64,000 bases of DNA from positions 496,001-560,000 of the forward strand of contig NZ_CP050134.2 in the NCBI RefSeq assembly GCF_011612265.2, written 5' to 3'. The notes below the pieces were generated by a model. It did not search any database. It was given only the letters and a program-made list of their open reading frames with translations, and was not told where the DNA came from. Shown in pieces: positions 35,780 to 43,768 of this stretch (the stretch's first letter is position 1; each line of letters opens with the position of its first letter). This DNA comes from Corynebacterium matruchotii (GTDB lineage: Bacteria > Actinomycetota > Actinomycetes > Mycobacteriales > Mycobacteriaceae). Made by a program: the position numbers and the translations under genes.

Positions 35780-36403
35780 ATGAAAATTCTCCTCGCCTCC
35801 AATAACCCCAAAAAAGCCCACGAATTGCGCACCATACTTGCCAATAGCGGCATAGAAATCCTCACGCTTGCCGACGTCCCCCACTACGCCGAACCCATTG
35901 AGGACGGCCGCACCTTCGCCGATAACGCCCTCATCAAGGCTCGCGCCGGGGCACAACACACCGGATTGGTGACCATTGCCGACGACTCTGGTTTCACGGT
36001 GGAAGAACTCAATGGTTGCCCGGGTGTGCTCTCGGCGCGTTGGTCTGGGCAGCACGGCGACGACCAGGCCAATAATCTTCTCCTATTGAAACAGATGGCG
36101 CACGTGCCGGAGGAACGTCGACAAGCGGCATTCGTGAGCGTGTGCGCACTCGTAGTCCCCAATGGGGAGGAGCATGTGGTGACCGGACAATGGGATGGGT
36201 GGATGCTTACCGAACCCCGAGGTGACAACGGTTTTGGCTACGATCCGCTCTTTTTACCCAATGAAGAATTCCCCAATGGGCGGAGCAGCGCGCAGCTGAG
36301 CCCCGCGGAGAAGAATGCGCTCAGCCACCGCGGTAAAGCATTGGCACAACTCGTGCCTATTGTTACTCAACTGTCGCAATTGTCGGAGGCGAATTCGGAC
36401 TAG
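35780..36403 (+). CDS. rdgB: dITP/XTP pyrophosphatase (non-canonical purine NTPase)
   Basis: A 207-residue HAM1/RdgB enzyme that hydrolyses dITP and XTP to keep them out of DNA and RNA. ILLASNNPKKAHELRTIL is the N-terminal substrate loop, TIADDSGFTVEELNGCPGVLSARW the catalytic Asp region, and GDNGFGYDPLFLP plus LSPAEKNALSHRGKAL the C-terminal signatures. Its last 41 bases overlap the end of the HNH gene on the other strand. Confidence 0.97.
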   Translation: MKILLASNNPKKAHELRTILANSGIEILTLADVPHYAEPIEDGRTFADNALIKARAGAQHTGLVTIADDSGFTVEELNGCPGVLSARWSGQHGDDQANNLLLLKQMAHVPEERRQAAFVSVCALVVPNGEEHVVTGQWDGWMLTEPRGDNGFGYDPLFLPNEEFPNGRSSAQLSPAEKNALSHRGKALAQLVPIVTQLSQLSEANSD

Positions 36404-37607
36404 CCACCCCCGAATATTCATCCACCCGGTCGAAAAATGCCCGCGATTGTTCAAACGCCCCATACCGGGTCGGCGGCGCTTTGGTAAACCGCAATGGCTC
36501 ATCCGGCCACCGTCGCCTTCCAATACGGCTCGTCACCGGATCCTTCTCAATCCGACCATTGCATGGCTTGGTTGGGTCGTCATCATTCTCCTTGTTATGC
36601 CGCATACACAACGGCACCATATTGGGGATTTCCGTCGGCCCACCCGCCGCAAACGCCTGAATATGATGAATCTGGCAATATCGCGCCGCAATCCGGCAAT
36701 CCGGGTGCGCGCACGTCGGATACGCGGCCGTGAGCACCAGCCGCTGTGCATCATCGGCGAACCGCCGCACCTCAATGGGCTCGGAAAACTCGACCCCACC
36801 AGCAAAATTACGATACGGCACCGTCACCCACCCAAACGGTTCCAGCATCCGATCCGCATAGCCGCGCAAATCCACCACCGTACCGTCCGTGGTCAGGTAT
36901 TTCCCATCCCGTTTCTCCAATAGCCACGGGTGGCAGATCACCACAAACGGCCGATATTTAAACCCCAGCGGGTTATCTTCCCCGTTTACACCTTCGCCTT
37001 CGCTTTGCGACGCCTCCCGCTCGCCGTACGTAATAACCCGCCGCGTAATAATGGTGGCCTTGGCCTCCGCAATGGAACAAGCATGCCCCTGATGAAACAT
37101 GGCCTTGGCCTCATCATCAATAAGACTATTCATCCGGGCCAACGCCTCCGCAGGGGCCTTAATATTGAGATAACCCTTACCATCACAATCAACAGTACGG
37201 CTAAACCTGGCCCAATCACTGCGGGGCTTATCCGCGCACTGCCGATTCAACGCCCCCACCACTTCTTTCAGATGCTCCTCCAGCTCATTGAGGGAATCCG
37301 CACCAGCCCGAGCAATCACATCGGCAAACAACCCCTCCCGATCCGCCTGACTATTGGAGAGTTTTCGCCAATACTTCCCAATGGTAAAAATGGTGTCGAG
37401 CGACAACCGGGCAGTTCGCATAGCGGCCAACTGGTCGGCGTCGAAAAGTTCGGCATTGCGCAACAACCGAGTAGCGGTAAGATGCGACGTCCCCAATAGG
37501 CGGGCAAGATCTTCGGGCTTGGGACGCGATGCCTGCAACTCCACCAGCAGCCCCGCAGCATCATGCAGAACCCTGGCGAGCAAATCAAGCACCGGCGTCG
37601 TTGTCAT
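36363..37607 (-). CDS. DUF222/HNH endonuclease-like protein (414 aa)
   Basis: The N-terminal about 220 residues are helical and DUF222-like (13E12-type repeat proteins of actinobacteria). The C-terminal HNH domain has CAHPDCRIAARYCQIHHIQAFAAGG, an H-H pair, and NMVPLCMRHNKEND, completing the C-x4-C...C-x2-H zinc-supported HNH fold. Such multi-copy genes are common in mycobacteria and corynebacteria and often mobile; their biological role is unsettled. It converges with rdgB, and the last 41 bases overlap. Confidence 0.88.
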   Translation of the reverse strand: MTTTPVLDLLARVLHDAAGLLVELQASRPKPEDLARLLGTSHLTATRLLRNAELFDADQLAAMRTARLSLDTIFTIGKYWRKLSNSQADREGLFADVIARAGADSLNELEEHLKEVVGALNRQCADKPRSDWARFSRTVDCDGKGYLNIKAPAEALARMNSLIDDEAKAMFHQGHACSIAEAKATIITRRVITYGEREASQSEGEGVNGEDNPLGFKYRPFVVICHPWLLEKRDGKYLTTDGTVVDLRGYADRMLEPFGWVTVPYRNFAGGVEFSEPIEVRRFADDAQRLVLTAAYPTCAHPDCRIAARYCQIHHIQAFAAGGPTEIPNMVPLCMRHNKENDDDPTKPCNGRIEKDPVTSRIGRRRWPDEPLRFTKAPPTRYGAFEQSRAFFDRVDEYSGVASPNSPPTIATVE

Positions 37608-37689
37608 AACCCATATTTTAGGCCCACTACCAGCGATTTTGTCCTTCCAGGGAATTTTCTCACATTTTTGCTTTTACCCTGTCCAAAAT

Positions 37690-38040
37690 TTACGGCTGAT
37701 CCAATTGGAACTTTTCCGTCACTTCCTGCCGACGCCACCGCTCCACAAAAAACGACAAGAATGGAATACAACCAGCCAACGCCGTCACCACCCACCGCAG
37801 CGGGGGCCACAACGCCTTCGTCCCCAAATTCAACGTCGCCAATAGGTACAAAATATAAAACAGGCCATGAACCTGCCCAATATAATGCGCCCAACTAGGA
37901 ATCGACATCCCCAATAGGTATTGGGCAATCATGCGGGTCGTCAAAATCAGCAACCACACACCAGTAACCCACGCGGCAATGGAAAACCACCGCAACGCGG
38001 TCCGCACCCGCTTTTTCCGATCAGGGTGAATAGTGCTCAT
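37690..38040 (-). CDS. DUF3817 membrane protein (116 aa)
   Basis: Three predicted membrane helices (about residues 17-42, 52-72 and 82-100). The segment SWAHYIGQVHGLFYILYLL is the DUF3817 hallmark (H-x-x-G/Q...HG-x-x-Y-x-x-Y). The conserved location corresponds to Rv1342c. The start overlaps the stop of the upstream minus-strand gene by four bases (ATGA), so the two are coupled. Function unknown. Confidence 0.88.
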   Translation of the reverse strand: MSTIHPDRKKRVRTALRWFSIAAWVTGVWLLILTTRMIAQYLLGMSIPSWAHYIGQVHGLFYILYLLATLNLGTKALWPPLRWVVTALAGCIPFLSFFVERWRRQEVTEKFQLDQP

Positions 38041-38492
38041 TGGGAATCTCCTTTACGACGGCGAGGTTGATTGAGCCGATTAAACTCCTCCACAGACAAC
38101 TGTTCCCGCTGCGGAAGAAAAGACTCGTCGATAAACTGCGGCGACGCCCCCGTCGCCCCCTGAGCTCCCCGCGATGTCGGCGGCACCTGCGGCGTGGCGG
38201 AATCACCAGAACCATTATCTTTCTGCTGCTCCGCCTCAAACGCAAGTTTTTCCGACTCGTACGCCAAAATCTTGCGGTACGCAAACACAAAAAACAACCC
38301 AAAAAACGGCCATTGGAAGGCATAACCCAAATTCTGAAATGTCCCCGAACCTGACTGGAATCTAGTCCATTGCCACCACGCCAATGCCCAAGTGCACACA
38401 ACGAGAACGGCGAGGAACACAATATGCCACGCCTTTACCCGAACTTTCTTCACCGGTCGCAGCTCAGTAGGATCATCATTGGCGGAACTCAC
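38037..38492 (-). CDS. LprD-like conserved membrane protein (151 aa)
   Basis: One or two membrane helices lie near residues 22-40 and 55-75, joined by ALAWWQWTRFQSGSGTFQNL, which with GYAFQWPFFGLFFVFAYRK is the conserved core of the Rv1343c (LprD) family. No lipobox is present, unlike mycobacterial LprD. A charged tail ends QPRRRKG. The start is uncertain: I chose GTG 38492 (MSSANDDPTELRP); GTG 38453 is an alternative. A longer version beginning near 38585 would run into the tRNA. Confidence 0.75.
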   Translation of the reverse strand: MSSANDDPTELRPVKKVRVKAWHIVFLAVLVVCTWALAWWQWTRFQSGSGTFQNLGYAFQWPFFGLFFVFAYRKILAYESEKLAFEAEQQKDNGSGDSATPQVPPTSRGAQGATGASPQFIDESFLPQREQLSVEEFNRLNQPRRRKGDSQ

Positions 38493-38585
38493 AAATATAG
38501 AGGATACCCCTTTCCCAGGGGAATAAAACTCTCCAATAGGGGATTTGGGTTTCTGGCGAGAAGAACGGTAGAGTGCTAAGGACAA

Positions 38586-38669
<84 letters not shown>

Positions 38670-38689
38670 CGAAGGATATCGGAAATGAG

Positions 38690-38716
38690 AACCAGGTTTT
38701 CGGACCTGGTTTTTTC
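38690..38716 (+). terminator. Terminator of tRNA-Leu
   Basis: ACCAGGT (38691-38697) and ACCTGGT (38704-38710) form a stem with a six-base loop, followed by TTTTT. Confidence 0.85.
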
Positions 38717-38774
38717 CTATTGGGGAAATTTGGCGGCCACTGCGGCAGCCAGTCGTGTTGTTTACGGTCGGCCC

Positions 38775-38935
38775 ACCTGTTCATGCTGGCGCAGCGCTGT
38801 GCCCCACCCACCAGTCTCACCAGCCGCGTTGTTTGCGGTGGGTCCCACCTGTCCACGTTGGCGCTACCGTGCTCCCACCTGCGCTTGAACCCACCTGTCC
38901 ACGCTGGCGCCGCGCTCGCGCCCTGCCTACCCGCC
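38775..38935 (+). repeat. Short imperfect tandem repeats downstream of tRNA-Leu
   Basis: Three copies of a block centred on CCCACCTGTCCACGCTGGCG recur at about 38777, 38846 and 38890, the first reading CCCACCTGTTCATGCTGGCG. The first two are preceded by CAGCC...CGTGTTGTTT and CAGCCGCGTTGTTT. No ORF is supported in this gap. It may be decayed duplication next to the tRNA. Confidence 0.5.
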
Positions 38936-38980
38936 CTGCGCCGGTCCCGCCAGCCGCCCCGGCGCTCAGCGTCCCAGCCC

Positions 38981-39628
38981 CTATTCCACCACACCGTTTC
39001 TAAACGCCCAGATCACCAGTTGCACGCGATTATGTGTCCCCGTCTTTGCCATTGCGGACGATAGGTGAGTCTTCACCGTGGATGGCTCTAAAAACAGAGT
39101 CGTGGCGATCTCGTTATTGCTCATCCCCTGACATAATTGCGCAACACAGTCTAATTCCCGCGGGGTGAGCACCTCGGAGCTGGAGGTGAAAATGCTTTTT
39201 CTGCGGGTGAATTCGGCGATGACGCGCCGGGTGAGGCTGGCGTCGACAAGCCCCTCGCCGAGGGCAGCCCGCCGCACGCCCTCAACCAGGTCCGTCATGG
39301 AGCTGTCTTTGAGGAGGATGCCGCACGCGCCAGCCTCCAATGCTCCGAACACGTATTCGTCCATGTCAAACGTGGTGATGACAATGACGGCGGGCGCGGG
39401 TTCGAGTTGTTGGATGCGCCGGGTGGCTTCCAGGCCGTCGCCACCAGGCATGCGGATGTCCATGCACACCACATCGGGTTGGAGGCGTTGCGCCACGGTG
39501 AGGGCCTCTTCGCCGGTGCTGGCTTCCCCAATAACCTCGATGTCGCCGGAGGCTTGGAGAATTGTGGCCAGTCCGGCGCGGATGAGTGCTTCGTCGTCGG
39601 CGATGACTACCCGAATTAGGTTTTCCAT
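38981..39628 (-). CDS. LuxR/NarL family response regulator
   Basis: The receiver domain begins RVVIADDEALIRAGL, with phospho-acceptor Asp in VVCMDIRMPGG and the conserved Thr and Lys in VIVITTFD and CGILLKDS. A LuxR-type helix-turn-helix follows (LTPRELDCVAQLCQGMSNNEIATTLFLEPSTVKTH). I chose ATG 39628; ATG 39646 would add six residues. It overlaps the kinase gene and is the last gene of the ABC-transporter operon 42228-38981, whose expression it probably controls. Confidence 0.95.
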   Translation of the reverse strand: MENLIRVVIADDEALIRAGLATILQASGDIEVIGEASTGEEALTVAQRLQPDVVCMDIRMPGGDGLEATRRIQQLEPAPAVIVITTFDMDEYVFGALEAGACGILLKDSSMTDLVEGVRRAALGEGLVDASLTRRVIAEFTRRKSIFTSSSEVLTPRELDCVAQLCQGMSNNEIATTLFLEPSTVKTHLSSAMAKTGTHNRVQLVIWAFRNGVVE

Positions 39629-40749
39629 GTGAGGGCCACTTTCCATCCGTCGGAATCAGGTTCGTTGATGAGTGTGGCGCCACAGTGGTTGGCGCGCTCC
39701 TGCATTCCGACGCTACCACGTCCCGGCACGATTCGTCGCGGTTCGCCGGGGGTAAAAATTCCGTGGGTGGTGACCATGAGTCCGGCCTCGTCAAGGTTGA
39801 TTGTGACCGGTGCCCCCGATGCGTGTTTACGCGCATTGGTGAGGGCTTCTTGGATGGTTCGGTAGGCGCATTGTTGTTCGGGGGCAGTGAGGTTGGTTCG
39901 CAGCCCCGGCCCGGTCACGCGAATGCTCATGCCGAGGTTCCGGCATTCCGTAATAAGGTCTGGGATGCGCGCAATCGTGGGTTGGGGTGTGTGGGTGGCC
40001 TCCGCCTCCGTGGGGGTGCGGAGGGTGTTGACGGTGGCACGCACGTCGGCAAGCGCTTGGGAAATGCTGGTGGAAATGCCTTCAAGCTGCTTTTCGACGG
40101 CCGTGGGGTTGCTATGCAAGATCGCTCGTGCCGCGGTGGTTTGGATGGCAATGCTGCTGAGATGGTGCGCGGTGGTGTCGTGAAGCTCGCGGGCGATGCG
40201 GGTGCGTTCCTCCGCCAGGAGGGTTTGCCGTTGCGCCGCCACAAGCCGCTGGTTATTGGAGACAATGTAGCCGATGCCAACGCCGAGAGCGAAGGAGGCG
40301 AGCCCGCTGAAAACCCCAATACCTCCGCGGACCAGGAGGCTGCTCGGAGTGGTATTAAAGCAGGTCCACACCAGGGTCAGCATCAGGGTGTAGACGCTGG
40401 TTTGCGCTATGAGGTGCGGCACTGGTTTGGGGGCGTAGCGGATCACCGCATAGCTGAGGAACGGTATGGCCAGGTTATTGGTGTTGCTGTTATGGAGCCC
40501 CTGCATGATGGCGGTGCCCATCGTCACAGCCTCAGCAATGAGGCATATCCACAGCATGGAAACCGGTCGCGTGCGACGAAAAAATATTGTTGTCGCTTCG
40601 ATGATATAGGCCGCAACCATGATGGCTACCAGCACGAGTGTGGGTGCTGTCATACTGAGTGGTGCCATATCCGGCGCGGCGTACATCAGTGCAATCTGCA
40701 CCATCCCCAGGACGAAGATTGTCCCGGCGATAATCCTGTCGATAACCAT
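39616..40749 (-). CDS. Sensor histidine kinase, HisKA_3 type (377 aa)
   Basis: Five to six membrane helices span about residues 5-165 with little extracellular loop, typical of intramembrane-sensing kinases. The dimerisation helix RIARELHDTTAHHLSSIAIQ holds the phospho-His, and a short HATPase domain contains QEALTNARKHASGAPV and GRGSVGMQERANHCG. It pairs with the response regulator downstream and the ABC transporter upstream. Intramembrane-sensing kinases beside ABC exporters usually respond to envelope-active antibiotics; here that is inference. Confidence 0.94.
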   Translation of the reverse strand: MVIDRIIAGTIFVLGMVQIALMYAAPDMAPLSMTAPTLVLVAIMVAAYIIEATTIFFRRTRPVSMLWICLIAEAVTMGTAIMQGLHNSNTNNLAIPFLSYAVIRYAPKPVPHLIAQTSVYTLMLTLVWTCFNTTPSSLLVRGGIGVFSGLASFALGVGIGYIVSNNQRLVAAQRQTLLAEERTRIARELHDTTAHHLSSIAIQTTAARAILHSNPTAVEKQLEGISTSISQALADVRATVNTLRTPTEAEATHTPQPTIARIPDLITECRNLGMSIRVTGPGLRTNLTAPEQQCAYRTIQEALTNARKHASGAPVTINLDEAGLMVTTHGIFTPGEPRRIVPGRGSVGMQERANHCGATLINEPDSDGWKVALTWKT

Positions 40750-40750
40750 G

Positions 40751-41572
40751 TTACAGATTGTAGGTCTTCACCCGGCCGATTCCGATGATGGTGGCCAGTC
40801 CCGCCCAGCCGACGCAGAGCAGCATTCCCGCCATCGTTCCGTAGGCTGCGGTATTGCTGACTCCCACCGCCGACACGATGGATTGCAGCGGCAGCCACCC
40901 GTATGCGTGCGAGTCCCAGCCCAGCACGGTTCCCAGGGTGGTTACTGTGGCTTCGATAATGTAGACGACCCCCATGACGACGCCGGCGATTGGCCCGCTG
41001 TGGGTTGCGATCGTTATTGCTGCCGCGGCAACTGCTAGCAGCGTGAGCGCAATGATTCCCCGTAGCCACACCAGCAGCATGTCGCTTGTCGACGCCGCCC
41101 AGTCGACCCCGTTCAGTGCCGTGGCGATGCTCGTCACCACCACCGTGATGAGGCAGCTCACGGCCACGACTGCGGCCGTGACCACCGCGACCGTGCCCAG
41201 CATGTTGAGTCCCCACCGGCCGCGGCCCCGCAGTACCTTCCACATGACGGCCCCATGGCGGAAATTACCGGCAACCAAAAGAATTCCCAATACCGTGACC
41301 ACCACATAGGAGAGGCCAATGCCACTCGATTGGCTGGCGGTGCCGGTCACGTCCAGGCCCTGAAGCTGAAAGTGCGGGCTGCTTGGGTCGCTGTTACCAA
41401 TCACTTGTTGAATCTTGTCGCCGGTGGCCCCACCAATCTGAGGAGGGTCGATCTTCATGAGCGACCGCAATACCCAGTGCAGCACGGACCCCAACACCGC
41501 AGCCAGCAGCATGACCGCCGCCGTGATGCGAATTGCAGACAATTGAAATGCTGTGTAGAGTTCGGTTTTCAT
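40751..41572 (-). CDS. ABC-2 type permease subunit (273 aa)
   Basis: Six predicted membrane segments with a loop of about 60 residues after the first helix. Segments LSYVVVTVLGILLVAGNFRHGAVMWKVL and GVVMGVVYIIEATVTTLG are in the usual positions for ABC-2 permeases, including the N-terminal coupling helix after helix 2. It lies between its ATPase (41572) and the two-component system, with nearly touching ends, so one operon. The substrate is not visible. Confidence 0.88.
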   Translation of the reverse strand: MKTELYTAFQLSAIRITAAVMLLAAVLGSVLHWVLRSLMKIDPPQIGGATGDKIQQVIGNSDPSSPHFQLQGLDVTGTASQSSGIGLSYVVVTVLGILLVAGNFRHGAVMWKVLRGRGRWGLNMLGTVAVVTAAVVAVSCLITVVVTSIATALNGVDWAASTSDMLLVWLRGIIALTLLAVAAAAITIATHSGPIAGVVMGVVYIIEATVTTLGTVLGWDSHAYGWLPLQSIVSAVGVSNTAAYGTMAGMLLCVGWAGLATIIGIGRVKTYNL

Positions 41573-42228
41573 TATTGTGCTTCTCCCATGGTGTCGAAGT
41601 AGTGATCTTCTAAATCGTCTGTTGTTGGTCCCTGGAAAATTGTTTGGCCGGTCCGAATCATGGTGACCTTATTGGACATTGCGGCGGCCTCCGCCAAATG
41701 GTGTGTGGATACCACGACCGCGTGTCCTCGCTGCGCGTAGTTCTTCAGGAATGTGGTGAGCCACCGGATTCCCTCCGGGTCGAGCCCGTTCGCAGGCTCG
41801 TCGAGAAGCAAAAGGTCGGGTTCCCCAATGAGCGCCGCGGCCAACGCAATGCGTCGCTTCATACCCAGGGAATAGTGCTTGATTTTCTGGTCCGCTGCGT
41901 ATTCCATCTGCGTGAGCTGCAGCATTTCGGTGACCTGTTTTGCGCCGAGATTGTGGGAGAGCGCCACGCTGTGCACGTGCTGCCGACCGGTGAGCCCGGG
42001 CAACAGCCCACCCTCGTCCAGTAAAATCCCCACGTCACGGGTCAGTCCCACGCTGCCGGAACGCTTCACCAAACCGAGTACCGCCTTGAGTAGCGTCGTT
42101 TTGCCCGCCCCATTGGGGCCGAGTAGCGCCACCACGTCGCCCGAGTCTGCCTGAATCTGCGCGTTGCGCAGCACGGTTCGGCCCGCGAACGAGACCGTTA
42201 CGTCCTGTGCTTTCAATACCGTTGTCAT
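41572..42228 (-). CDS. ABC transporter ATP-binding protein
   Basis: A 218-residue ATPase: Walker A LLGPNGAGKTTLL, signature HYSLGMKRRIALAAALIG, Walker B LLLLDEPANGLDP and H-loop VVVSTHHLAE. This matches bacitracin/lantibiotic-type export ATPases. ATG 42228 follows GGAGAATGAAAGC; longer in-frame extension upstream is not protein-like. It heads the operon ATPase-permease-kinase-regulator. Confidence 0.95.
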   Translation of the reverse strand: MTTVLKAQDVTVSFAGRTVLRNAQIQADSGDVVALLGPNGAGKTTLLKAVLGLVKRSGSVGLTRDVGILLDEGGLLPGLTGRQHVHSVALSHNLGAKQVTEMLQLTQMEYAADQKIKHYSLGMKRRIALAAALIGEPDLLLLDEPANGLDPEGIRWLTTFLKNYAQRGHAVVVSTHHLAEAAAMSNKVTMIRTGQTIFQGPTTDDLEDHYFDTMGEAQ

Positions 42229-42488
42229 GCTTTCATTCTCCTGCTCTCGCATGGAAAAAACATCGGCTGAACAGGCGAAATCTACATCTCCGCCATTTGG
42301 GGGAGGTGTTAGGGTTTGAGGCGGCCTGCTGGTTATTGGCGGTGCATGTCCTGGTGACGGCGCAGCATAACTCAAACCTCCCCAGCCCATAGATTTATGG
42401 GCAGACAGATGGGGGAGAGCGGACTAATCTTAAAGCTAAAAATGCTGGTTATTACGCGGTTTTCCGCAAGCAAAACGAGGTTCATGTC

Positions 42489-43652
42489 ATGCGCAATATA
42501 TGTCGGATAGTTCTGGCCATAACGACAGCGGGAATGCTGGCCGCCACCCCTCCCAGTGCGTTAGCGCAGCCCGCGCCACCGGCCAGCGCTCCGTGCGCCG
42601 ACCTCGATGTAATTTTCGCCCGCGGCTCTGGCGGGAAACTCAACAGCGTCGAAAGCCTACGGCTCCAAGCCCAGGTTGCGGCGGGCGCCAAGGCAGCGGG
42701 CATCACCACGAACTTTTACGAGCTCGGTTCCCGACCCGACCAACAGTACGCCTACCCTGCGGTTTCCGTGAACGATGAGAAAGGCGCGCTGACCGCGCTC
42801 GGTGCCAAAGTCAGCGGCGGCCAGGCGTTCGAATACGGCAGGAGCGTGCGCATCGGGGTGGCGGACGCGGTGCACTACATTGCCCAGCGCGTCGAAAAGT
42901 GCAAGGATGCGCGATTCTTCATAAGCGGGGTGTCGCAGGGCGCGCAGGTCATTGGGGAGGCCTATGGGGAATTGCCGGTTAACCTGCGGGAACGGGTGAT
43001 TTTTAATGCGCTCTTCGGCGACCCCAAGCTGTATTTGCCGGAGGGCCAGCCCGAGCTGACGGCGGCGGGCATCACCTATCCGCGGTATGAGCGTGGCGAG
43101 CGGTCCGAGTGGCGGCGTGGGGTTCCCGACCCGTCGACGTTTGTCGGCTCGCTCGGTGCCCGCATCCCCTACCTGCCCGAGGGGTGGACCCACACGACCG
43201 GATTGTGGTGCAACGATAATGATTTCGTGTGCGGGTCCGACCTGAACCCCCTTGTCGACAGCGGTCACCACCAATACGATGTCGAGAACGGCCCCATTGA
43301 CCAGGCGGTTCGTGAGGCCCTGGATCGGTTCGCCCACCGCCTTGCCGTGACCCCGCTTGTCGACGCTCGAACCACGGGCAGGGAGCCCACCGCTGCCACC
43401 CAATCGCCCGCCCTGTCCGTGTCCGTCAACCCCGCCCCCGGTGGTACCCAGCTGTCTTGGGATGCCGCCACCAATCCCTCCGGCGGATGGATTGTGCAGG
43501 TTGACGGCGTTTATCTCGGCAAAACCCAGCCTGGGGCCAGGTCGATCACCATCACCGACTTTGTGCCCACCCGCAGTACCGAGTTCAGCGTGGCCCCCAT
43601 CAGCGCCGATAACCTCATGGGGGTTGGCCGGGCCGCGTACCTCCATGAGTGA
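42489..43652 (+). CDS. Secreted cutinase family esterase with C-terminal Fn3-like domain (387 aa)
   Basis: A signal peptide ends at about SALA/QP (residue 26). The cutinase alpha/beta-hydrolase domain has CADLDVIFARGSGG, the nucleophile elbow GVSQGAQ (Ser149), the Asp within CNDNDFVCGSDLN and the His in SGHHQYD. Cysteines 36 and 138 and the pair at CNDNDFVC can form the family's disulfides. A beta-rich tail (about residues 305-387, LSVSVNPAPGGTQLSWDAA) looks like a fibronectin-III-type domain. It probably acts on lipid esters at the cell surface or in the host. RBS is weak. Confidence 0.93.
   Translation: MRNICRIVLAITTAGMLAATPPSALAQPAPPASAPCADLDVIFARGSGGKLNSVESLRLQAQVAAGAKAAGITTNFYELGSRPDQQYAYPAVSVNDEKGALTALGAKVSGGQAFEYGRSVRIGVADAVHYIAQRVEKCKDARFFISGVSQGAQVIGEAYGELPVNLRERVIFNALFGDPKLYLPEGQPELTAAGITYPRYERGERSEWRRGVPDPSTFVGSLGARIPYLPEGWTHTTGLWCNDNDFVCGSDLNPLVDSGHHQYDVENGPIDQAVREALDRFAHRLAVTPLVDARTTGREPTAATQSPALSVSVNPAPGGTQLSWDAATNPSGGWIVQVDGVYLGKTQPGARSITITDFVPTRSTEFSVAPISADNLMGVGRAAYLHE
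43590..43618 (+). repeat. Left copy of a 28-bp direct repeat flanking the DUF4365-like gene
   Basis: CGTGGCCCCCATCAGCGCCG and the following ATAACCTCA inside the cutinase 3' end match 25 bases of the segment at 46522-46549, with three substitutions and one gap. Both encode PISADNL in one frame. Confidence 0.5.
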
Positions 43653-43768
43653 TAAGTGGCGAGGGAATGCCGGACAAGGCGGCGTCGTCAAGCGTCGTTC
43701 AATAATACATGTCCTTGCCGTGCGATATCCTATTGGGAATTGAAATTCATTGCGGTGAGGAGCAATCT

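Noticed and set aside
38493..38585. N-terminal extension of the LprD-like protein to 38585
   Set aside because: It would run up to the tRNA-Leu acceptor stem and lacks an RBS; the family core starts later.
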